Assembly (NCBI RefSeq): GCF_003001955.1
Contig: NZ_PVNH01000001.1
Span: 310,001-374,000 of the forward strand
Length of the DNA: 64,000 nucleotides
From: Prauserella shujinwangii
Lineage (GTDB): Bacteria > Actinomycetota > Actinomycetes > Mycobacteriales > Pseudonocardiaceae
Direction of reading: 5' to 3'
The position numbers and the translations under genes are program-made. Below the pieces are notes generated by a model. The model saw nothing but the letters and a program-made list of their open reading frames with translations. It was not told where the DNA came from and made no database searches. This document shows, piece after piece, positions 24,381 through 30,524 of this stretch (position 1 is the stretch's first letter; every line of letters begins with the position of its first letter).

Positions 24381-25324
24381 CGATCGGCGTGGACGTCGGC
24401 GGCACCAGCGTGCGGGCCGGCGTCGTCGACGAGCGGGGTTCCGTGCTGGACACCGCGCGGGTGGGCACGCCGAGCGGGGAGAACGCGCTCGACGACGCGA
24501 TCACCGGCGTGGTGGAGGAGCTGCGCAACCGGCACGAGGTGGGCGCGGTGGGACTCGCCGTGGCCGCGTTCGTGCGCCCGGACCGGCGCTCGGTCATGTT
24601 CGCGCCGCACCTGGCGTGGCGGGCCGTGCCGGTGGCCGACCGCATCGCCAAGCGCGTGGGCCTGCCGGTCACGCTGGAACACGATGCCAACGCGGCTGCC
24701 GTCGCCGAGCACCGCTTCGGCGCGGGGCGCGGCTCCCGGGTGGCCGCCCTCATCGCGCTGGGCACCGGCATCGGCGCCGGGCTGCTGCTCGACGGCACGC
24801 TGTTCCGCGGTGCGCACGGCGTCGCCCCCGAACTCGGCCACCTGTGCGTGGTGCCGGGAGGGCGGCCCTGCTCGTGCGGCAAGTACGGCTGCTGGGAGCG
24901 CTACTGCAGCGGCACCGCGCTCGCCGCGACCGCGGTGGAGCTGCTCGCGCGGCACCCGGGCCGGTCGACGGTGCTGGCGCGGGAGACGGCGGGCGACCCC
25001 GGTTCGGTCACCGGCAGGCGGGTGGCGGGCGCGGCACGCGACGGCGACCCGATCGCCCAGCGCGCCATGGCGGAGCTGGCGAAGTGGCTCGGTGAGGGTC
25101 TCGCGCTGGTCGCCGACGTCTACGACCCGGAGATCGTGGTCATCGCGGGCGGGGTGTCCGAGTCGGCGACGCTGTTCCTGGACGAGGCCAGGGAGCACTA
25201 CGCGGGCGCGGTCACCGGCGCCGGGCACCGGCCGCTCGCGCGCCTGCGCACCGCGCAGCTCGGCGACCAGACGGCCATCGTGGGGGCGGCGACCCTCGCC
25301 AGGGAAGAACACCTGCGCCGCTGA
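24374..25324 (+). CDS. ROK-family sugar kinase (glucokinase type)
   Basis: 316-aa kinase. The phosphate loop IGVDVGGTSVRAGVVDERG is at the N-terminus; the catalytic Asp is in LEHDANAAAVAEHRFGAGRG (about residue 100). The ROK zinc motif is complete: ELGHLCV then CSCGKYGCWERYCSG. IVVIAGGVSE is near the C-terminus. Likely substrate is glucose, as in actinobacterial glucokinases, but N-acetyl sugars cannot be excluded. GTG 24374 overlaps the end of the Cys-motif gene by 7 nt. Followed by a family A palindrome. Confidence 0.92.
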   Translation: MLTIGVDVGGTSVRAGVVDERGSVLDTARVGTPSGENALDDAITGVVEELRNRHEVGAVGLAVAAFVRPDRRSVMFAPHLAWRAVPVADRIAKRVGLPVTLEHDANAAAVAEHRFGAGRGSRVAALIALGTGIGAGLLLDGTLFRGAHGVAPELGHLCVVPGGRPCSCGKYGCWERYCSGTALAATAVELLARHPGRSTVLARETAGDPGSVTGRRVAGAARDGDPIAQRAMAELAKWLGEGLALVADVYDPEIVVIAGGVSESATLFLDEAREHYAGAVTGAGHRPLARLRTAQLGDQTAIVGAATLAREEHLRR

Positions 25325-25334
25325 CCGTTCCCCG

Positions 25335-25389
25335 TGTCAGGAGTGGCTCGTTACTGACGAGAAGTGTCAGTAACGAGCCACTCCTGACA
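25335..25389. repeat. palindromic intergenic element, family A copy 2 (terminator)
   Basis: Perfect 23-bp stem (25335-25357 with 25367-25389), 9-nt loop. Same core GAGTGGCTCGTTAC as the element at 16369-16423. It lies between two genes on the same strand, 11 nt after the ROK kinase stop and 36 nt before the -10 box of the NUDIX gene. Confidence 0.8.
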
Positions 25390-25424
25390 TCAGGGACCCA
25401 CGGCGGCCACGGTGACGTGGCCTC

Positions 25425-25430
25425 TACAGT
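25425..25430 (+). promoter_or_regulatory. -10 element of leaderless promoter for the NUDIX-NYN gene
   Basis: TACAGT followed by 6 nt and the ATG at 25437; no Shine-Dalgarno sequence. Confidence 0.55.
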
Positions 25431-25436
25431 TGCCGG

Positions 25437-26312
25437 ATGCAGCTCGGTGACGGCGACGGCTTCGTGCGCTGCGCCTGCGGCAACCGGCACTGGGGCCTGC
25501 ACGGTGCGGCGGGCCTCCTGCTGAGCGACCCGGGGCGCGGCGTCCTGCTGCAACGGCGGGCATGGTGGACCCACCACGGCCGCACCTGGGCGCTGCCGGG
25601 CGGTGCCGTGCGGTCCGGTGAGTCGCCCGAGGAGGCCGCCGCGCGGGAGACCGAGGAGGAGACCGCCGTGCCGCGCGACGCGGTGCGGGTGCGCGCCTCC
25701 GCCACCGTCGACCACGGCACCTGGCGGTACACGACGGTGCTGGCCACGGTGCGCGAGCGCGTGCGGGCGCACGTGGCCAACGCCGAGAGCACCGACCTGC
25801 GGTGGGTGCCGCCCGAGGAGGTGGCCGGCTACCCGCTGCACCGGGACTTCGCGGCGGCCTGGCCCGAGCTGCGCGCGCAGCTCGACCGCGAGCTCGTCGT
25901 GGTGGTGGACGCGGCCAACGTCGTCGGCTCGCGCCCGGACGGCTGGTGGCGTGATCGCGCCGCCGCCGCGGCCAGGCTGCGCGACCGGCTCGGCGGGCTC
26001 GTGCGGTCGGGGGTGTGCGCGAGCGACGTCGCGCTGCCGCTCGGCCCGCACTGGTCGTGGTGGCCGAGGGTGGTGCTCGTGGTGGAGGGGCACGCACGCG
26101 GCACCGAGCCGAGCGAGCACGTCGAGGTGGTGCCCGCCGAGCAGGACGGCGACACCGCGGTGGTGGTCACGGCCCGCGCGGCGCGGGCCGCCCGGCCGGA
26201 CGATCACGTCGTGGTGGTCACCGCCGACCGGGGACTCCGGGAACGGGTGCGCGGCACCGCGACCGAGATCGTGGGTCCCGCGACGCTCTGGGACCTGCTC
26301 GACCGCTCGTGA
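25437..26312 (+). CDS. NUDIX hydrolase fused to a NYN/PIN-like domain
   Basis: 291-aa two-domain protein. The N-terminal part starts with a Cys-containing strap (FVRCACGNRHWGLHGAAGLL), then the NUDIX fold; the box GGAVRSGESPEEAAARETEE runs on with ETAV (about residues 60-82), keeping G-x5-E-x7-RE-x2-EE. The C-terminal part (about 155-291) starts LVVVVDAANVVGSRPDGWW and contains VVVVTADRGLRERV, the pattern of a NYN/PIN nuclease with two Asp clusters. It may combine nucleotide clean-up with RNA cleavage; this is inference. Its stop codon lies within the left arm of a family B palindrome. Confidence 0.85.
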   Translation: MQLGDGDGFVRCACGNRHWGLHGAAGLLLSDPGRGVLLQRRAWWTHHGRTWALPGGAVRSGESPEEAAARETEEETAVPRDAVRVRASATVDHGTWRYTTVLATVRERVRAHVANAESTDLRWVPPEEVAGYPLHRDFAAAWPELRAQLDRELVVVVDAANVVGSRPDGWWRDRAAAAARLRDRLGGLVRSGVCASDVALPLGPHWSWWPRVVLVVEGHARGTEPSEHVEVVPAEQDGDTAVVVTARAARAARPDDHVVVVTADRGLRERVRGTATEIVGPATLWDLLDRS

Positions 26313-26351
26313 GTGAGAACCGTGGTTCTAACCACGGTTCTCACTCACGAG
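26306..26351. repeat. palindromic intergenic element, family B copy 2 (bidirectional terminator)
   Basis: Perfect 22-bp stem (26306-26327 with 26330-26351) with a 2-nt centre; core GTGAGTGAGAA-CGTGGTT as at 19086-19137. The NUDIX-NYN stop codon (26310-26312) is inside the left arm. The convergent membrane-protein gene ends 1 nt after the right arm. Confidence 0.8.
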
Positions 26352-26828
26352 TCACACCTGGGCGCCGTTGTCCGGGTCGGCCCCGTCCGGCGGCCCCTGC
26401 CGCACGCGCAGCAGGAGCAGCGCGATCCCGGTGGCCAGCGCCAGCATCCCGACCGGTGTGCCGACCGTGGCGGGGATGCCGATGAGGCCCGGCGAGATGA
26501 GCAGCAGCAGGCCGAGCACGAAGAACAGCAGCACCACGAACGCGCCCTTGCGCGGCTTCGGCAGCGGCGGCGGCTCCGGGGGAACGTAGTGCTCCTCGTC
26601 GGACGCCGCGGTCGGGTCGGCGCCGAACATGGTCTCGTCCCAGCCGGTCTCGCTCTCCCGCCAGCCCGGCCCGGTCGCCGCCGCGGGGGTCCTGGCCTCG
26701 CCGGGGTCCTCGCGCGACGGCGGCTCCTCCGCGGGCCGGTCGTCGTCGCCGAGCCCCTGCGCGCGCAGGCCGGCGACGATCTCCTCGAAGGTGGCGTCGA
26801 CGTCCTCCGGCCCGTCCGCGCCTGACAT
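26352..26828 (-). CDS. hypothetical membrane protein with acidic N-terminal domain
   Basis: 158-aa protein, function unknown. The first 85 residues are acidic and Pro-rich (DVDATFEEIVAGLRAQGLGD near the start), followed by a basic stretch and two TM helices (about 92-111 and 118-138) and a short tail. ATG 26828 is used, with GGTGAG just upstream; an in-frame GTG at 26837 would overlap the esterase stop (GTGA) and is equally possible. It is co-transcribed downstream of the esterase gene. Confidence 0.7.
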   Translation of the reverse strand: MSGADGPEDVDATFEEIVAGLRAQGLGDDDRPAEEPPSREDPGEARTPAAATGPGWRESETGWDETMFGADPTAASDEEHYVPPEPPPLPKPRKGAFVVLLFFVLGLLLLISPGLIGIPATVGTPVGMLALATGIALLLLRVRQGPPDGADPDNGAQV

Positions 26829-26833
26829 TCTGC

Positions 26834-27595
26834 TCACCGGGCACCAACCTGTCCGACCGACTGCAGGAACCGCACGCTCTGCTCGAAGACCAACGGTGCG
26901 TCGTTGTCCAGCGTGGCCACGTGGTAGCTGTCGTGCAAGACCACGTCCCGCAGGTCCGCGCTCCGCACCGACGCGGCGATGACCCGGGAGTTCTCCGGCT
27001 CCACGATGTGGTCGACGGCCGAGTGCAGGAGCAGCAGCGGCTGCGTCACCTTCGGCAGGTCCCGGCGGACCACCCGCCACAGCCGGGACAGGCTCGCCGC
27101 CGCGCGCAGCGGCGTGCGCGCGTAGGCGAGCTCGGTGACGCCGGGCCTGGCGATGTCGCCGCCGACGCCCCTGACCGCCGGCACGAACGGCGCGAGCAGC
27201 GGCAACAGCCGCGCGTCCCGGCGCCGCGTCAGCACCGAGGGGTTGACCAGCACCAGCCCGGCCAGTGCCGGGCCGGTCTCCTGGGCCAGCCGCAGCGCCA
27301 GGGTGCCGCCCATGGACAGCCCGAACGCGAACACCGCGTCGCACCGCCGCCGCAACGCGTCGAACTCGGCGCGCACGCACCCGTACCAGTCGGGCCAGCG
27401 GGTGCGGTTGAGCTCCTGCCACGTGGTCCCGTGCCCCGGCAACCGCGGGCAGCGCACGGTGTGGCCCGCCGCGGCCAGGTGCTCGCCCCACGGCCGCATG
27501 CTCGCGGGGGTCCCGGTGAACCCGTGGATCAGCAGGACCCCGGTCTCCGTCGAGCCGGTGTGCGCGAACGGCTCCGCGCCAGCGAGGACAGGCAT
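26834..27595 (-). CDS. alpha/beta-hydrolase (carboxylesterase/monoacylglycerol lipase type)
   Basis: 253-aa hydrolase. The oxyanion segment LLIHGFTGTPASMRPWGEHL is near residue 25; the nucleophile elbow FAFGLSMGGTLALRLA has Ser at about 90; the charge-relay Asp is in LLLHSAVDHIVEPENS (about 196) and the His in DSYHVATLDND (about 225). The HGFTGTP and GLSMGGTL pattern fits Est30-like carboxylesterases acting on short or medium acyl esters. ATG 27595 has GGGAGGG upstream. Operon with the following membrane protein; divergent from a PlsC-like gene. Confidence 0.9.
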   Translation of the reverse strand: MPVLAGAEPFAHTGSTETGVLLIHGFTGTPASMRPWGEHLAAAGHTVRCPRLPGHGTTWQELNRTRWPDWYGCVRAEFDALRRRCDAVFAFGLSMGGTLALRLAQETGPALAGLVLVNPSVLTRRRDARLLPLLAPFVPAVRGVGGDIARPGVTELAYARTPLRAAASLSRLWRVVRRDLPKVTQPLLLLHSAVDHIVEPENSRVIAASVRSADLRDVVLHDSYHVATLDNDAPLVFEQSVRFLQSVGQVGAR

Positions 27596-27788
27596 GCCCG
27601 GTCGCCCTCCCGTCGAGCTACGTACGCCCCATGTTCGCACGCGCGGACGCCGGCCCGCGTGCGGAGGCGTGTTGTGATGTCGATCGCTGGGCACCCCGGC
27701 GGGGACGTTCCCTGTTGTGCCCGCCCGGTCGCGATTCGTAGGCTGGCTGACCGGGTGCGGGGTGTTCGCCGGAGGAGGGGTTGACGCG

Positions 27789-28550
27789 GTGCTCTATCGC
27801 TTCATGAAGTACGTGCTGCTGGGGCCGCTGCTCCGGCTGTTCTGGCCGGCGAAGGTGACCGGCGTGGAACACGTGCCCGACCGTGGTGGGGCGATCCTCG
27901 CGAGCAACCACCTCGCCGTGGCCGACTCGTTCTTCATGCCGCTGTACGTGCGCCGGCGCGTCACGTTCCCCGCCAAGCAGGAGTACTTCACGGAGAAGGG
28001 GCTGAAGGGCCGCCTCAAGAAGTGGTTCTTCACCGGGGTCGGCCAGTTCCCGATCGACCGGTCCGGTGGTTCGGCCGCGCAGGCCGCGCTCGACACGGCG
28101 ATCCGGCTGGTGCGCGAGGGGCACCTGCTCGGCATCTACCCCGAGGGCACCCGGTCGCCCGACGGGAGGCTGTACAAGGGCAAGACCGGGGTGGCCCGCA
28201 TCGCGCTGGAGTCGCGCGCCCCGGTGATCCCGGTGGCGATGGTCGGCACGGACAGGGTGAACCCGATCGGCTCCCGGATGTGGTGGCCGCGCCGGATCGA
28301 GATCCGCTTCGGCAAGCCGCTCGACTTCTCGCGGTACGAGGGGCTTTCCGGCGACCGGTTCGTCGAGCGGTCCATCACCGACGAGATCATGTACGCGCTG
28401 ATGGAGCTGTCCGGGCAGGAGTACGTCGACATCTACGCCGCGAAGGCGAAGGAACTGCTCGCCGCCGAGGCCGCCGGGGTGCGGCCGGCGGTGCCGGTGC
28501 AGCCGGGGGCGCGGGACGCGACGCGCCTTCCGGAGACCAAGGCGGGTTGA
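27789..28550 (+). CDS. 1-acyl-sn-glycerol-3-phosphate acyltransferase-like (PlsC family)
   Basis: 253-aa membrane-associated acyltransferase of phospholipid synthesis. Block I ASNHLAVADSFF (NHx4D, about residues 38-49), block II KKWFFTGVGQFPIDRSG, block III GIYPEGTRSPDGRLYKGKTG and block IV APVIPVAMVGTD are all present. The GTG at 27789 is chosen because GGAGGAGGGG lies 8 nt upstream; an upstream in-frame start (27717) lacks this. From memory it corresponds to M. tuberculosis Rv2182c. Followed by the RNase AS gene. Confidence 0.92.
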   Translation: MLYRFMKYVLLGPLLRLFWPAKVTGVEHVPDRGGAILASNHLAVADSFFMPLYVRRRVTFPAKQEYFTEKGLKGRLKKWFFTGVGQFPIDRSGGSAAQAALDTAIRLVREGHLLGIYPEGTRSPDGRLYKGKTGVARIALESRAPVIPVAMVGTDRVNPIGSRMWWPRRIEIRFGKPLDFSRYEGLSGDRFVERSITDEIMYALMELSGQEYVDIYAAKAKELLAAEAAGVRPAVPVQPGARDATRLPETKAG

Positions 28551-28565
28551 GCACACCCGTTCGAG

Positions 28566-28571
28566 TACGGT
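28566..28571 (+). promoter_or_regulatory. -10 element of leaderless promoter for the RNase AS gene
   Basis: TACGGT is followed by 6 nt and the GTG at 28578; no Shine-Dalgarno sequence is present. Confidence 0.55.
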
Positions 28572-28577
28572 GCCCCG

Positions 28578-29078
28578 GTGCGGTTCTTCTACGACACCGA
28601 GTTCATCGAGGACGGCGTGACGATCGATCTGGTCTCGATCGGTGTCGTGGACTCCCGAGGGCGCGAGTTCTACGCCGTCTCCACCGAGTTCGACGCGCAC
28701 AAGGCGGGGCCGTGGGTGCGCGAGAACGTGCTGCCGAAGCTGCCGTCGCCGGGCGACCCGGCGTGGCGCAGCCGGGAGCGGATCCGCGAGGACCTGCTGG
28801 AGTTCCTCGGCAAACCGCCCGGCGGGATCGAGCTGTGGGCTTGGTTCGCCGCCTACGACCACGTCGCGCTGGCGCAGCTGTGGGGACCGATGCCCGCGCT
28901 GCCGCGCCAGCTGCCGCGCTTCACCCGCGATCTGCGGCAGCGCTGGGAGGACGTGGGCAAGCCCCGGCTGCCCGACCCGCCGGGCGACGCCCACGACGCG
29001 CTCGCCGACGCCCGGCACAACCTGGAACGCTGGCGGGTGATCGAGGACGCGGCCCGCCGCCTCGGCCTGCCCACCTGA
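28578..29078 (+). CDS. 3'-5' exoribonuclease, RNase AS type (DnaQ-like)
   Basis: 166-aa DEDDh exonuclease. Acidic residues are visible in FFYDTEFIEDG (DxE, residues 6-8), AWFAAYDHVALAQLWGP (Asp about 95) and DPPGDAHDALADARHNLER (His and Asp about 138-142). The family (M. tuberculosis Rv2179c) degrades adenylate-containing RNA with two metal ions. Length matches the family's usual 165-170 aa. Its stop is followed immediately by a 27-bp perfect hairpin shared with the convergent DAHP synthase gene. Confidence 0.92.
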   Translation: MRFFYDTEFIEDGVTIDLVSIGVVDSRGREFYAVSTEFDAHKAGPWVRENVLPKLPSPGDPAWRSRERIREDLLEFLGKPPGGIELWAWFAAYDHVALAQLWGPMPALPRQLPRFTRDLRQRWEDVGKPRLPDPPGDAHDALADARHNLERWRVIEDAARRLGLPT

Positions 29079-29137
29079 CGGGCGGTGAAGGGCACGGTCC
29101 CCGCGCCGGACGCGGGGACCGTGCCCTTCACCGCCCG
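29079..29137. repeat. long perfect palindrome (bidirectional terminator), family C
   Basis: Perfect 27-bp stem (29079-29105 with 29111-29137), loop CCGGA. It starts directly after the RNase AS stop and ends 5 nt before the DAHP synthase stop. Same placement as families A and B but a different sequence. Confidence 0.8.
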
Positions 29138-29142
29138 GGGGG

Positions 29143-30234
29143 TCACCGGGCGCGGACGGCGGCGGCCAGCTCGTCGAGCAGGCCCGCCGTGGTGGTCCAG
29201 TCCAGGCACGCGTCGGTGATGCTGCGGCCGTACTCCAGCTCGTCGCGGCGGCCGAGCGTGAGGTCCTGCCGTCCGGCGGCCAGGAAGCTCTCCATCATGA
29301 CGCCGACGATGCCGCGCTCACCGGCGCCGATCCGCCCGGCGATCTCGCCGACCACCCCGGCCTGCCGCACAGGGTCCTTGCCGCTGTTGCCGTGGCTGGC
29401 GTCGACGATCACGCGCTCGGGCAGTCCGGCCCCGCGCAGCCGCGCCAGCGTGTCGGCGACCGTCTCCGGGTCGTGGTTGGGGCCCGCGCTGCCGCCGCGG
29501 AGGATGACGTGGCAGTCCGGATTGCCGGAGGTGGTGAGCAGCGCGGCGAGCCCGTCGGCGTTGATGCCCGCGAACACGTGGCTCGCCGCGGCCGCCCGGG
29601 TCGCGTCGACGGCCACCTGCACGTCGCCCTCGGTGGAGTTCTTGATCCCGACCGGCATCGACAGGGCGCTGCACAGCTGCCGGTGCACCTGGCTGGCGGC
29701 CGTGCGCGCGCCGATCGAGCCCCACGTGACCGTGTCGGCGATGAACTGCGGGGTGATCGGGTCGAGGAACTCGCAGCCGACGGGCAGGCCCAGCGCGGAC
29801 ACGTCGAGCAGCAGCTGCCGCGCCAGCCGCAGCCCCTTGTTGACGGCGAAGCTGCCGTCGAGGTCGGGATCGTTGATCAGGCCCTTCCAGCCCAGCGTCG
29901 TGCGCGGCTTCTCGAAGTACACGCGCATGACCACATGCAGCTGTTCGCGCACGCGCTCGGCATGCTCGGCGAGCCTGCGGGCGTAGTCGAGCGCGGCCTC
30001 GGGGTCGTGCACGGAGCAGGGGCCGACCACCACGACCAGCCGGTCGTCGCGGCCGTCGAGGATGTCCACGGTGTCGGCCCTGCCGTGCGCGACCGTCTTC
30101 GCGACGGCGGCGTCGACGGGGTGTTCCTGGCGCAGCAGGGCGGGGGACAGCAGCGGGCTGATGCTCGTGGTGCGCTGGTTGTCCAGTGCCTGGAGCGGGT
30201 CGTGGGTGTCCGCGGCTCCAGCGGTGGGTGACAT
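29143..30234 (-). CDS. aroF: 3-deoxy-7-phosphoheptulonate (DAHP) synthase, class I (AroF/G/H type)
   Basis: 363-aa enzyme condensing phosphoenolpyruvate and erythrose 4-phosphate, the first step to aromatic amino acids. Class I-alpha markers: VVVVGPCSVHDPEAALDYA, VMRVYFEKPRTTLGWKGLIN, PVGCEFLDPITPQ, GIKNSTEGDVQVAVDA, DASHGNSGKDP. Mycobacteria use a class II enzyme at the matching position, so the gene type differs although the place is similar. ATG 30234 has GGAGAGGAA upstream, in the loop of a hairpin. A 141-nt leader with a Tyr-Phe-Trp-Phe peptide precedes it, implying control by aromatic amino acids. Confidence 0.95.
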   Translation of the reverse strand: MSPTAGAADTHDPLQALDNQRTTSISPLLSPALLRQEHPVDAAVAKTVAHGRADTVDILDGRDDRLVVVVGPCSVHDPEAALDYARRLAEHAERVREQLHVVMRVYFEKPRTTLGWKGLINDPDLDGSFAVNKGLRLARQLLLDVSALGLPVGCEFLDPITPQFIADTVTWGSIGARTAASQVHRQLCSALSMPVGIKNSTEGDVQVAVDATRAAAASHVFAGINADGLAALLTTSGNPDCHVILRGGSAGPNHDPETVADTLARLRGAGLPERVIVDASHGNSGKDPVRQAGVVGEIAGRIGAGERGIVGVMMESFLAAGRQDLTLGRRDELEYGRSITDACLDWTTTAGLLDELAAAVRAR

Positions 30235-30235
30235 G

Positions 30236-30375
30236 GCGGGGCGTTCCTCTCCGCAAGCCGCCCCGGAGCCCGCCGAGCCGGCTTGTCGTCCGGCTCGTGG
30301 GTTGGTCGGTCAGCGCGCGGCGTCGCCGACCGGCCCACCCAGGGCCGGTCCGCTAAACCAGAAATAGCGCCGCAC
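30236..30375 (-). promoter_or_regulatory. putative aromatic amino acid attenuator upstream of aroF
   Basis: 140-nt leader with four hairpins, in mRNA order: HP1 30350-30342/30336-30328 (9 bp, inside the leader peptide); HP2 30331-30326/30309-30304 (6 bp, shares bases with HP1, so they exclude each other); HP3 30296-30290/30281-30275 (7 bp); HP4 30265-30259/30243-30237 (7 bp, holding the aroF RBS in its loop). A ribosome stalled on the aromatic codons would cover the 5' arm of HP1. No U-tract is visible, so control may be at termination or translation. Confidence 0.7.
30310..30375 (-). CDS. aroF leader peptide with Tyr-Phe-Trp-Phe run
   Basis: 21-codon ORF: V-R-R-Y-F-W-F-S-G-P-A-L-G-G-P-V-G-D-A-A-R, then TGA. 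Four consecutive aromatic codons at positions 4-7 read TAT TTC TGG TTT; TAT and TTT are rare in this GC-rich genome, which would sharpen stalling when charged tRNA is scarce. The GTG start is 7 nt after the -10 box TACAGT, so the leader is translated from a leaderless transcript end. It ends 75 nt before the DAHP synthase ATG. The composition and position match classical attenuator peptides, and the first enzyme of aromatic synthesis downstream supplies the logic. Confidence 0.82.
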   Translation of the reverse strand: MRRYFWFSGPALGGPVGDAAR

Positions 30376-30382
30376 GGGCCCG

Positions 30383-30388
30383 ACTGTA
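30383..30388 (-). promoter_or_regulatory. -10 element of the aroF leader transcript
   Basis: TACAGT on the minus strand, 7 nt before the GTG of the leader peptide. Part of the divergent region shared with the phosphofructokinase gene. Confidence 0.6.
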
Positions 30389-30524
30389 ACAGACGTCCCG
30401 GAGCGCGCGGCGAGTACGGCCGCCGCTGCTCCGGATGCTCCTGCACCGATCAAGTCCGGTGCCGCTAGGCTGGCGGCGAAAGGTGTGACGCAGGACAACC
30501 AGGACAACGCGGAGGTCTGATCTG

